From: Acidobacteriaceae bacterium | GTDB lineage: Bacteria; Acidobacteriota; Terriglobia; Terriglobales; Acidobacteriaceae | NCBI GenBank assembly: GCA_003134435.1 | Contig: PLBE01000053.1 | Location: forward strand, 54,967-118,966 | Length of the DNA: 64,000 nucleotides | Direction: 5' to 3' | Part shown: positions 17,966-27,100 of the stretch, piece after piece | Position numbering within the stretch: the stretch's first letter is position 1 | Layout: every line of letters begins with the position of its first letter | Notes under the pieces: generated by a model | Told to the model about the DNA's origin: nothing | The model's input: the letters and a program-made list of their open reading frames with translations, nothing else | Database searches by the model: none | Program-made: the position numbers and the translations under genes

Positions 17966-18654
17966 AAACTCCGGTAAAGGCCTTGCGGCACGGGAAAGCG
18001 ACGGTCGGCGAGGACGGTTCCGAGCAGCGGGACTCGCGCCTTGGTCAGGTGGTCCTTAATCTGAGCAGCGACCAGGCGTCTAGTTTTATTGGCGGTTAGT
18101 ACCAGAACCAAGCCGTCGCAGGTTTGGCCGATGCAAGCGGTTAACCAGGAAGCCGGAGCGCAAGACAGAATGGAAAAGTCGAACTCGGTCATGATTTCGC
18201 GGAGGCGCGATAGATTCTGTTCAGTGATCCGTTGTGCGGAGCCTTGGGGCAACCAGCTTTGGCGAGGGACCAACCAAAGCCGCGGCGCTATGGGCCAGGT
18301 GAGCTCCGCTCCAATGGGGGATGGAATTTGTAGTTTAGTTTGTAGAGGGAGCGAGTCGGGGTGGGCATCGAATAGCCCGATGTCGTACCTGTCTTCTTCA
18401 GCCAGAGCCTTGGCGACCTGCAGGCATAGGGTGGCGGTTTCGCTGCAGGCTTCGATGGCGACAAAGCCGACATGGCGCACTGGCTTCGATTCCTGCTGGA
18501 AGAAGAGCTGATGAACCAGGGCATGGATCTGTTCCGTGTGGAGCAAGGCTGTGGGAGAAGCAGAATGGCGCGTAGAGCGGTCGCGAATCGGAGTTGCGCG
18601 CGGCTGTTCAGCGGGGGACGGGATTTCGTCAAGCAGTCCGAGGAGGGTGTTCAC
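17962..18654 (-). CDS. BY-kinase-like (CpsD/Wzc-type) P-loop protein with lost Walker A
   Basis: 230 residues from GTG 18654, whose GTGA overlaps the wzc stop. Its position after wzc and the fold pattern match the cytoplasmic tyrosine-kinase half of the capsule co-polymerase. RYDIGLFDAHPD corresponds to Walker A' (usually LLIDaD), FDFSILSCAPAS to Walker B, and GLVLVLTANKTRR to the following strand. At the P-loop position it reads VGFVAIEACSETATL (about 63-77), with no G-x-x-x-x-G-K-S/T. No Tyr cluster is present at the C-terminus. It is probably not an active kinase and may act as a structural partner of Wzc. Confidence 0.7.
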   Translation of the reverse strand: MNTLLGLLDEIPSPAEQPRATPIRDRSTRHSASPTALLHTEQIHALVHQLFFQQESKPVRHVGFVAIEACSETATLCLQVAKALAEEDRYDIGLFDAHPDSLPLQTKLQIPSPIGAELTWPIAPRLWLVPRQSWLPQGSAQRITEQNLSRLREIMTEFDFSILSCAPASWLTACIGQTCDGLVLVLTANKTRRLVAAQIKDHLTKARVPLLGTVLADRRFPVPQGLYRSL

Positions 18655-20168
18655 GAAACCACCGCCTTGGGCGGGCCGACCCGGAAGAGAGGCGGATGGA
18701 CGGTGGGATCAGGTGCAGGCAACCAGGCCAGCACCGGCACTTCCAATAGGCCGCGAGCCTCGGCGGGCGTGCGAATGGTCGGGTCAAAGTACTCCCTGAT
18801 GAAGGCAACGCTCACGCTGAAGCCGGTGGCCAGTCCGAAAGCGAGCAGGGAATAAATCAGCCCGGAGTGGGCGGGAAGAGCAGACGCTACTGGCGGTTCC
18901 ACAATCGCCACATTGAGGATGCGACGTTGGTCGAGCGCATCGCCGATGCGCGCTTCCTCGCGTTTGTGGAGGTAGAGCAGGTAGTTGTCTTCCTCGACTT
19001 TGGCGTTGCGCATCAGATCCTGTTGATCAAGCGAGTCCGATTGCCTCTGCTGGGCAAAACTACGGAGCGACGCGACCTGGGTGGAAGCGACGGCTTGGCG
19101 GGCCCGCAAGCCATCGCACTGCACCTGGGCTTTTTCCATTTCCATGCTCGCCCACTCGTAATGGGGATCCTGGTCGGTGGTTTCGTCGCGCACCGGGGTA
19201 AGCGCTTCGGCGGCAATTGACGTCCGGGTTTGCTCGATTTCCTGTTCCACTTCCTGGACCAGCCGGTAAGACGGTTCAAAGCGGCTGAGCAGGTCGGTGC
19301 GTTTCAGTTGGAGTTCCAGGAGACGAGTTTTCATCTTTTCGAGAACTTCCGGGTTGTCAGCCCAGCGCTTGAGGGTGACGGAACGAGTGGGAAGCGACTT
19401 GAGTTGTTCGCGAAGCGACGAAATGCGGCGTTCGGTTTCGACGCGGTCCTGGTCCACCTGGCGATAGGACGCGTCCGCCTCGCCTAGTTTCTGGAGCGCG
19501 ATGTCGCGCTCGAGCGCCGCCGAGACCACGCCGCGAGCCCGAGTAAAATGGACCAGTTCAGCTTCAGACTGAAGCAGACGCTTCTCGTATTCGGCAGTTT
19601 GCTGGGCGAAGAACTCGATTTCTCCCGGGGGCCGCTGCAGATTGGTATGTCTCCGAACGTAGAGGGTCGACAGGGCCGAGAGTATACGGGCGGCTTGCTC
19701 CGGATTGGCATCTTTGTAGGTGACCTGAATGAGGTTTGATTTCTTCAGGGCTTCGACATCCAGACCGCTCGAGAGCATGCGCACGGCATGTTCGGTGGCG
19801 GCCGGGCGGTCGATGTCCGGGACGTCGGCGGGAACAAGCCCGACCGTTTTCACGACTTGCTTGAGGAGATCTTCGTCGCGCAGGAGTTCGACTTCGGAGT
19901 TGAGTTCTTCCTCAGTAATATCGGGACGAATGAAATCCATGGCGCTGGCGGGCTGGGAGGAGACGACGGGATCAAAGCGTCCGCGGCGCAGCAGGATCTT
20001 GAAGTGCGATTGGTAGCGGGGCGAGAAGAGCGCCACGAGCAGCGTGGCGAGGAATACGAATACGAAGGAAGAAGCAACCAGTCGGGGACTCCGGAACAGC
20101 GTGGCCGCCAGTTCGCGAGGCGTGGGAGAAGCGGGGCGGTGCGAGTTTGTGTTCCATTCCGCGGACAT
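18651..20168 (-). CDS. wzc: Polysaccharide co-polymerase / chain-length determinant (Wzc/GumC type)
   Basis: 505 residues from ATG 20168 (a GTG at 20190-20192 would add eight). The layout is a transmembrane helix near the N-terminus (LVASSFVFVFLATLLVALFSPRYQS), a large periplasmic region rich in coiled coil (residues about 190-380, e.g. VETERRISSLREQLKSLP), and a second membrane helix (LIYSLLAFGLATGFSVSVAF) near the C-terminus. This is the Wzz-GNVR arrangement. The kinase domain is encoded separately by the next gene. It controls chain length and couples the inner membrane to Wza. Confidence 0.9.
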   Translation of the reverse strand: MSAEWNTNSHRPASPTPRELAATLFRSPRLVASSFVFVFLATLLVALFSPRYQSHFKILLRRGRFDPVVSSQPASAMDFIRPDITEEELNSEVELLRDEDLLKQVVKTVGLVPADVPDIDRPAATEHAVRMLSSGLDVEALKKSNLIQVTYKDANPEQAARILSALSTLYVRRHTNLQRPPGEIEFFAQQTAEYEKRLLQSEAELVHFTRARGVVSAALERDIALQKLGEADASYRQVDQDRVETERRISSLREQLKSLPTRSVTLKRWADNPEVLEKMKTRLLELQLKRTDLLSRFEPSYRLVQEVEQEIEQTRTSIAAEALTPVRDETTDQDPHYEWASMEMEKAQVQCDGLRARQAVASTQVASLRSFAQQRQSDSLDQQDLMRNAKVEEDNYLLYLHKREEARIGDALDQRRILNVAIVEPPVASALPAHSGLIYSLLAFGLATGFSVSVAFIREYFDPTIRTPAEARGLLEVPVLAWLPAPDPTVHPPLFRVGPPKAVVS

Positions 20169-20262
20169 GGATCGTACAGCAAAGCCGATCACACCCGGCG
20201 GGCCTCAGGGTAACTCGCCAGATTTTGCAGACGCAATCAGTGAATGCTGCCACTCCTTTCCG

Positions 20263-21087
20263 CTAGAACTGCAATGGGTTCATGTACCAGCTCATGGAGT
20301 TGGTTGGAACATACCTGCGGATTTTTGAGATCCGGCTCTGGGGCACAAAAATGAAGTCACCCGGTTGAAGATGGAGATCTTCGCGAAGATTGCGGGAATC
20401 CAGCATCCTTTTAAGGTCAATGACATGAGACTCGGCGACGTTCGCCGAGACTCGACGAAACAGAACCACCTGCGAGTGACGGGCCTGCTGGGTGAAGCCG
20501 CCGGCAATGGCCACGGCTTCAGTTACGGTCAGATCCCCACGCAGCTCGTATTTTCCCGGCCGTACTACTTCACCTGAAGCGAGGAAGTAAGGCTTGTCGA
20601 AGTCCTTCAAGGTCACGGTGACCTCGGGATCGCGCAGAAATTTGCGGTAGGCATTGACAACCGCCCGCTGCGCTTCGGGAACGGTGAGTCCTTCCAGGAG
20701 CAGAAGGCCGGCACCTTTCAGCACTACGAAGCCGTCGGGCTGGACGGTCAACGTCTGGTTGAAATCGGCGGAAAAAGTGAAATTGACGTCCACGGTGTCC
20801 GATTTTGAAAGCCGATAAAGCGGATGGCGTTCCCCTCCGAATGCAGGATCTCCCATGCCACCCGCTCTTCCGGGTTGTGCAATCGTTCCGCCGGGGGAAG
20901 CTTCCGGCCCGCTGCGGTCCTGGCTCTGCGAGCTCTCCGCCGGCTCGATCTTTGCGGCCGGCGGAGCAGAAGACACAGGGGCCGCAGCAGGCGACGGTAG
21001 AGTCTCCTGAGCGAAGGCGATCACGGCTAGTTGCAGGATGAGCATGCCCGCAGCTTCCAAAACGACGTGTTGAGTAATTACATGCAT
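20263..21087 (-). CDS. wza: Outer-membrane polysaccharide export protein (Wza family, SLBB)
   Basis: 274 residues from ATG 21087. The frame remains open upstream to 21600, but that part overlaps the divergent regulator and is not protein-like. A signal peptide (MLILQLAVIAFAQ region) is followed by a Pro/Ala/Ser-rich linker. Next comes the export domain (YRLSKSDTVDVNFTFSADFNQTLTVQPDGFVVL, AYRKFLRDPEVTVTL), then an SLBB domain (GEVVRPGKYELRGDLTVTEAVAIAGGF). It is the first gene of the operon. It forms the outer-membrane channel for the exopolysaccharide. Confidence 0.92.
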   Translation of the reverse strand: MHVITQHVVLEAAGMLILQLAVIAFAQETLPSPAAAPVSSAPPAAKIEPAESSQSQDRSGPEASPGGTIAQPGRAGGMGDPAFGGERHPLYRLSKSDTVDVNFTFSADFNQTLTVQPDGFVVLKGAGLLLLEGLTVPEAQRAVVNAYRKFLRDPEVTVTLKDFDKPYFLASGEVVRPGKYELRGDLTVTEAVAIAGGFTQQARHSQVVLFRRVSANVAESHVIDLKRMLDSRNLREDLHLQPGDFIFVPQSRISKIRRYVPTNSMSWYMNPLQF

Positions 21088-21407
21088 CTCCGGACTCTCA
21101 CCGTTGCTCCGAACGGCGAACCTACTGAGCAACTCGATGGTTTGAGCTGGTACCTCGAAGTTACTGGCGTGTAGCGAGCGCAACAAGACTTGGAAAGTAC
21201 TGTCCACGGCGGTACCGGGCACCTGGCAGCCACTGGAAAGGTGAGGAAGTTCGCAGATGGGCCGCCGGGGTGCGGTTGGCGGGCTCGAACACGCGCGGCA
21301 GGACCGAGCGCCCGCGCGCGAGTTGTGCCCAAGAGTAGATCTGCCAAAGTAGACAACGGAGGAGCCATTCATCACCAACGGGCTGTGACGGGGCCTACAT
21401 CTGGTCC
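21088..21407. promoter_or_regulatory. Divergent intergenic region (wza operon / LuxR-type regulator)
   Basis: About 320 bp separate the wza start (minus) from the regulator start (plus). Promoters of both units must lie here. I could not assign -10/-35 elements or an operator with confidence. Confidence 0.5.
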
Positions 21408-22166
21408 ATGCGCTTGTTGGGCATAATGACAAGCGTGAAAACGACTCGCCGCACAAAGCAGTTGACGGAAAACGGATCAGCCGAAACGGAATTGGTGCAC
21501 GTTCTGGTTGCCGATTCGGGCCCGATTCAGTCGCAACTCTTGACCCGGGCCTTGAAAGGCCGCCGCGAATTTGAGGTTTCAGCGGTGGCGCTCGAAACAT
21601 CCGCCCTCCGCGACTTCATGCAGTCGAAGCGCGCCGACGTGGTGTTGATAGCCGGAAATCACTTGCCCGATCTCGGCTTGCTGCGCTGGTTGCGCGTTTC
21701 GTATCCCAAAGTCGCTCCTATTCTGCTGGCGGAGAACGAGGACCGCGAACTGGTTGTGAACGCCTTCCGTGCGGGGGCCAAGGGCATTTTTCTTTTTACC
21801 CACACGCCTTTTCCGATGCTCTGCAAGTGCATCCATTGCGTTTTCCAGGGACAGGTGTGGATCAACCGCCAGCAGATGAACTATGTGCTCGATGCATTGT
21901 CGGAAGTGCCGACGCTGCGGGTCGTCAATTCCAATGGCAGGTTCCTGTTGACGCCTCGTGAGGAGCAGGTAGTCGCGCTCGTCGCCGACGGCTTGACCAA
22001 CCGCGGAGTCGCCGTCGAGTTGGGACTCAGCGAACACACCATCAAGAAATATCTGTTACGCATCTTCGATAAGGTCGGAATCTCGAGCCGGGTGGAACTG
22101 GTGCTCTATGCCATGGCGCACGGCGAACACCGGCCGTCGGAATGGATGCCGAGCAGCAGCGCCTGA
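21408..22166 (+). CDS. LuxR/NarL-type response regulator with degenerate receiver
   Basis: 252 residues from ATG 21408 (ATG 21426 is an alternative). The N-terminal half has the receiver fold (VHVLVADSGPIQSQLLTRAL, ILLAENEDRELVVNAFRAGAKGIF). At the phospho-acceptor position the strand reads ADVVLIAGNHLPD, where an Asp is expected after the hydrophobic run. The Lys normally near the end of the domain is Phe (GIFLFTHT). The C-terminal LuxR helix-turn-helix is intact (LTPREEQVVALVADGLTNRG, ELGLSEHTIKKYLLRIFDKV). It is divergent from the exopolysaccharide operon, so it is a candidate phosphorylation-independent regulator of it. Confidence 0.85.
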   Translation: MRLLGIMTSVKTTRRTKQLTENGSAETELVHVLVADSGPIQSQLLTRALKGRREFEVSAVALETSALRDFMQSKRADVVLIAGNHLPDLGLLRWLRVSYPKVAPILLAENEDRELVVNAFRAGAKGIFLFTHTPFPMLCKCIHCVFQGQVWINRQQMNYVLDALSEVPTLRVVNSNGRFLLTPREEQVVALVADGLTNRGVAVELGLSEHTIKKYLLRIFDKVGISSRVELVLYAMAHGEHRPSEWMPSSSA

Positions 22167-22300
22167 CGGGCTGGAGCGCGCACGGGTGGGTGTGATGAAT
22201 CGAAGTCCTTGAACCGGCGAATGAGTTCCTCCGCAGCTACGATGCGGAGGGAAGGGTCGAAGTACAATGTCTGCATGCGGAAAAGCGAGGAGATCTGCCG

Positions 22301-22699
22301 GTGACGGATTCGGCGTTGCAGTCCAGGGTCGCGCGCCGATGGACGGTGATCGCTTCGGGCCTGCTGCTGCTGGCCCTGGGGCTGGTGGTGATCTATACGG
22401 GGCCCAACGCCTTTTACAGTCCGGTTGCCTTGGTAGTGGTGTCCGCGATCGGGCTGGCGGCACTGCTACTGCAGGTGCGGTTTCGCCGCGACCTTCCCAT
22501 TTATTCTCCGCTCTGGCTTAACGTTCTCGGCATTGTTTGCGCCACGGTGTCGCTGTTCGCCGACCTTCTCCGGATGCCAAGCCGCCTGCTCGATCTGGTA
22601 GCGTTTGTTGCGGTGGTCTGCTTCGGCATCAGCGGATTGCTCATCCTGCATGCCCTGCGACGCCGGGTACAGGTGCCGCAATCGACAGAGACGCAATAG
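22301..22699 (+). CDS. Small four-helix membrane protein
   Basis: 132 residues from GTG 22301; GAGGAG at 22287-22292 lies 8 nt upstream. Four hydrophobic segments are evident (WTVIASGLLLLALGLVVIYTG; SPVALVVVSAIGLAALLLQV; LWLNVLGIVCATVSLFADLL; LLDLVAFVAVVCFGISGLLIL). No family recognised. It sits between the regulator and rfbD on the same strand. Confidence 0.7.
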   Translation: MTDSALQSRVARRWTVIASGLLLLALGLVVIYTGPNAFYSPVALVVVSAIGLAALLLQVRFRRDLPIYSPLWLNVLGIVCATVSLFADLLRMPSRLLDLVAFVAVVCFGISGLLILHALRRRVQVPQSTETQ

Positions 22700-22720
22700 C
22701 CGGGCATTTACAATTCCAGC

Positions 22721-23614
22721 ATGCGCGTCACGTTGTTCGGAGCTTCCGGGCTGCTCGGCCGGGAACTGGTTCGCGAGTTGAGCGGAAACGATCGAAGAGG
22801 GGAAGATCGAAGCGGTGAGGATCGAAGCGGCCAGCAAGATCTGTTAATCGCTCCGTCCTCGCAAGACGCGGATCTGCGAGACCGGGCCCGCGTCCGCGAA
22901 TCGATCGGCGGGACCAAGGGCGATTTCCATTCCGACTGGGTGATCCTGGCCGCCGCCTATACCGATGTAGATGGTTGCGAGTCGAATCGTGATTTGGCCT
23001 TCGCCGTGAATTGCGAGGGCGCGGTCCATGTGGCCGAGGCTGTCCGCGAGTTCGGATCGCGACTGCTGTTTCTCAGCACCGATTATGTTTTCGATGGCAG
23101 CAAACGATCGCCGTACCAAGCGAGTGATCCGAGAAATCCGACTAGCGTTTATGGTGAGAGCAAGGCCCGCGCCGAGGAGCGATTGCTGGAGATTCTGCCC
23201 GAGGTTTGCATCGTACGGACTTCATGGCTGTTCGGGCACGGAGGCAAGTGTTTTCCGGCGACGATTCTGAAGCTGGCGGCCAATCGCGCCGAGCTTTCCG
23301 TGGTCAACGACCAGCGCGGCAGTCCGACTTTCACGCGCGATTTAGCAAGCGCTCTGGTGCAGCTTTGCCGCGCCTCCGCCCGCGGGGTGGTGCACGTTAC
23401 CAACTCGGGCAACTGTACCTGGTACGAATTCGCCCGCGAAATCGTGCTAGCCTCGGGCCTGCCGGCGAAAGTCAAGCCGGTGACCACCGCCGAATTCCCG
23501 CGACCGGCTCAACGTCCGGCATACTCGGTTCTGTCGCCGGACAGTCTGCACGCGTACAACATCGGGATGCCGGATTGGCGGGATGCATTGCGGCGCTATC
23601 TGGCCGACGCGTAG
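22721..23614 (+). CDS. rfbD: dTDP-4-dehydrorhamnose reductase
   Basis: 297 residues from ATG 22721. RmlD features: VTLFGASGLLGRELVREL (NADPH site), WVILAAAYTDVDGCE, LLFLSTDYVFDGSKRSPYQ, then SVYGESKARAEERLLE with the Tyr-xxx-Lys pair, and RTSWLFGHGG. It performs the last step to dTDP-L-rhamnose, completing the pathway of rfbBAC 14 kb away. Residues 24-38 are an insertion encoded by three 15-bp repeats (22790-22834). Confidence 0.95.
   Translation: MRVTLFGASGLLGRELVRELSGNDRRGEDRSGEDRSGQQDLLIAPSSQDADLRDRARVRESIGGTKGDFHSDWVILAAAYTDVDGCESNRDLAFAVNCEGAVHVAEAVREFGSRLLFLSTDYVFDGSKRSPYQASDPRNPTSVYGESKARAEERLLEILPEVCIVRTSWLFGHGGKCFPATILKLAANRAELSVVNDQRGSPTFTRDLASALVQLCRASARGVVHVTNSGNCTWYEFAREIVLASGLPAKVKPVTTAEFPRPAQRPAYSVLSPDSLHAYNIGMPDWRDALRRYLADA
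22790..22834. repeat. In-frame 15-bp x 3 tandem repeat inside rfbD
   Basis: Units gatcgaagaggggaa, gatcgaagcggtgag and gatcgaagcggccag are contiguous and encode DRRGE/DRSGE/DRSGQ-like residues between the first beta-alpha unit and the next strand. The reading frame is kept. Confidence 0.9.
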
Positions 23615-23627
23615 TGACCAGGCCGCT

Positions 23628-23855
23628 TCAGTGGGTGCCGCCGCTCAACAGAGTGAGCGACCAGATGCTTAGGCGCAAGCTCTGCCGGGTGGTATCTCCG
23701 CCGCAATGATGGCATCGTCCATCGGATTGGGCGAGCAAGATGCTGTGTTCTGTGGGAGCTGATGTCATTCTGCGACTGGGGAGGCGTCCTTGATTAAGAC
23801 GTTTCAAACTTTCGGTCAATTCATCGAATGATTGCGGAGTGGAAAGCTTGTTCAT
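23628..23855 (-). CDS. Possible small protein with a CHHCGG motif
   Basis: 75 codons from ATG 23855, with GAGGA about 6 nt upstream (ACTGAGGACCCGATG). The product begins MNKLSTPQSFDELTESLKRL and has a single C-x-x-C (RCHHCGGD), resembling half of a zinc ribbon. No family recognised. The reading frame and ribosome site are reasonable but there is no other support. Confidence 0.35.
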   Translation of the reverse strand: MNKLSTPQSFDELTESLKRLNQGRLPSRRMTSAPTEHSILLAQSDGRCHHCGGDTTRQSLRLSIWSLTLLSGGTH

Positions 23856-24162
23856 CGGGTCCTCAGTTGGGATTGGTTTTGGGAATGCGCCTCAATTCCT
23901 TGAACGTCGCGGTTAAACTACCGCGATGCGGCGTGGCGGTTCGATTGATGTTGCGCATCTTTGTTTCTGCTTCTGAGGACTGCAAGCGCATCGCCATTGA
24001 CGGCGACGTTTGATTAGCCTTTGGGACGTAGCGGCAGAAACGTAGGGTTGGCCTTGGCGTCGGTTGCATTGACTGCCTGTGCCGTGGCGTGGTGGGGCGT
24101 TATGTTGCTGTCTAATCTCTGCCACGGTGGTTTATCCTTAAAAATTCTTTGTGGGGACCAAC
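23856..24162. other. Intergenic region, no gene seen
   Basis: Short overlapping frames on both strands lack ribosome sites and protein-like composition. The promoter of the downstream VPS10-type gene is expected here. Confidence 0.5.
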
Positions 24163-27100
24163 GTGATTCAAAGATTCTTGCGGATTGTATCTGTCATCCT
24201 CTGCATTGTGCTTTTGCCGTGCTCCGTTTTGGCCCAGGATTATGATCCGGCGATGTTTCGGGAATTACACTGGCGGCTGATTGGCCCATTTCGGGGCGGG
24301 CGAACGGTTGCGATCTCCGGAGTTCCGGGCCAGCAAAATGTCTTCTACATGGCTCCGAACAATGGAGGAGTCTGGAAGTCGACGGACTACGGGCGAACCT
24401 GGACTCCGATCTTCGACGATCAGCCGACCGGTTCCATCGGCGCTCTGGCCGTGGCACCGTCCGATCCCAACACGATCTATGTGGGAAGCGGAGAAGGCTT
24501 GCGTCGACCCGATCTGTCGGTCGGCAACGGGGTTTACAAATCCAGCGACGGGGGGCGAACCTGGCAGCATCTCGACCTGCAGGATGCGCAGCAGATTGCA
24601 TCGATCATTGTCGACCCCAAGGACGCCAATCGTGTTTTCGTTGCGGCCCAGGGACACCCTTACGGTCCGAACGAGCAGCGCGGGATTTTCCGCTCGCTCA
24701 ACGGTGGTCGCACCTGGGAGAAGGTTCTCTATAAGGATGAAAACGCCGGAGGCATGGACCTGGTTTTCGATCCGCGTAATTCGCAGGTAATTTTTGCAAG
24801 CCTGTGGGCCTCCCGCCGTCCGCCGTGGACAACGGGTGGCGGCTACGACGGCCCGGGCAGCGGACTTTACAAATCCAGCGACGGGGGGAGTAGTTGGCGG
24901 CAACTCACCAGAGGGTTGCCCGGAGCAACCGAAGGCATCGGGCGCATCGGTCCCACGGTTTCCCCCAGCGATCCCGACCGCATGTATGCCTGGGTGAACG
25001 CGAAGAAGGGAAGCGGCATCTATCGCTCCGACGATGGTGGCGAAAGCTGGCAGCAGGTGAATGATGAAGAACGCGTCTGGGGGCGAGGCGATGATTTTGG
25101 CTGCGTGCGCGTCGATCCGCGAAACAAAGACGTGATCTATGTAGCCAACACTTCGACCTACCGCTCGACCGACGCCGGCAAGGATTTCACCGCCATCAAG
25201 GGCGCGCCGGGCGGCGACGACTACCACACCATCTGGATCAATCCCGAAAACCCGGACATCATCGCGCTGGCTGTCGACCAGGGGGCGACCATCAGCGTGA
25301 ATGGTGGCCGGACGTGGAGTTCGTGGTACAACCAGCCGACGGCGCAGTTTTACCACGTGATCACGGACAGCGAGTTCCCTTACTGGGTGTATGGCGGGCA
25401 GCAGGAAAGCGGCTCGATCGGCACGGCCAGCCGCAGTGATTTTGGCGAAATTACGTTTCGCGACTGGACCACGGTGGGAGTTGAAGAATATGGCTACGTG
25501 GCGCCCGATCCGCTGCACCCTAATCTGATTTACGGTGGCAAGGTTACGGTGTTCGATCGCAGTACGGGACAGACAAGGGATGTTTCGCCGGTGGTTCTGC
25601 GCACCGGGCAGTATCGCTTTAATCGCACCGCGCCGCTGATTTTTTCGCCGGTGGATCCGCATGTACTTTATCTGGGATCGAACGTTGTGTTTTCGACTCG
25701 CGACGGCGGCAACAGCTGGCAGATCATCAGTCCCGACCTGACGCGGGCAGATCCTGGCGTGCCAGAGACTCTGGGGCCGTTTGTCGCGGACGATCCAGCG
25801 AAGGGCAAGCACCGCGGCGTGATCTATTCCGTAGCTCCGTCGCCGAAAGACGCCAACCTGATCTGGGCGGGAACGGACGATGGCCTGATTCAGGTGACCC
25901 GCGACGGCGGCAAGAAATGGGAGAACGTGACTCCGGCTGAGCTGACGCCGTGGAGCAAGCTGGCGCAGGTGGACGCATCACATTTTGACACCTCAACTGC
26001 TTACGCGGCAGTGAACCGCTTTCGACTTGACGACCTGCGTCCTTATATCTATCGCACCCACGACGGCGGAAAGTCGTGGCAGAAGATCGTGAGTGGCCTG
26101 CCGCGGGACGAGCCCGTCAACACGGTGCGGGAAGATCCGGAGCGCAAGGGGTTGCTTTTTGCCGGCACCGAACGATCGGTCTACGTGTCGTGGGACGACG
26201 GCGATCACTGGCAGTCGTTGCAGATGAACCTGCCGCCGACTTCGATCCGAGATCTGGTGGTTCATCACGACGATGTCGTGGTCGGAACTCACGGGCGGTC
26301 ATTTTGGATCCTGGATAACATCACGCCGCTGCGGCAGTTCAGCCGGGAGGTGGCGGATTCCCCGGCGCATCTTTTCGCGCCGCAGTTGACGTATCGCGTG
26401 CGTCGCAACAACAATACCGACACCCCACTGCCGCCGGAAGAGCCGGCGGGACAGAATCCTCCCGACGGCGCGATGATCGATTATTTTGTGAAGACGCCAG
26501 TTTCCGGGCCCGTCACGCTGGAAATTATCGATGCCGCATCGGGGGAGTTGGTACGCCATTTTTCGAGCGCCGACAAGCCCGAAGCGGTAAATCCGAGAGA
26601 TTTCAACGTGCCCATGTACTGGGTCCGTCCGGCGCGAACCCTGTCGGTGGAAGCGGGAATGCACCGTTTCGTGTGGGACCTGACCTACCCCGCGCCCGAG
26701 GTGCTGACGCGTGACTATCCAATTTCAGCGATCTACCATGACACTCCTCTCTATCCGATGGGAGCGACCGTGCTGCCGGGACAATACAGAATTGTCCTTA
26801 CAGTGGGGGGCAAGAGCTACAGCCAGATACTCGAGTTGAAGATGGATCCGCGGGTCAAGACCTCGCCGGAAGACCTGCGCCGGCAATTCGAATTCGACCG
26901 AAAAATTGCGGGCGCACTTCACCAGGATTTCGAAGCGCTGCAACAGGTGCGCAGCTTGCGCGCGCAGCTAAAAGCGCTCGGGGGCAGTCCGGATGCGATC
27001 CAGAAACCGGCGGCTGCATTGGAGGGCAAAGCCGCGTCCATCGAAGGCGAGGAAGGCGGGTATGCCACGCTCTACTTGAGCACGCCTGAAGGGCGCAGCC

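Noticed and set aside
21088..21600. Upstream extension of the wza frame
   Set aside because: Overlaps the regulator gene and is low in protein-like composition; the signal peptide begins at 21087.
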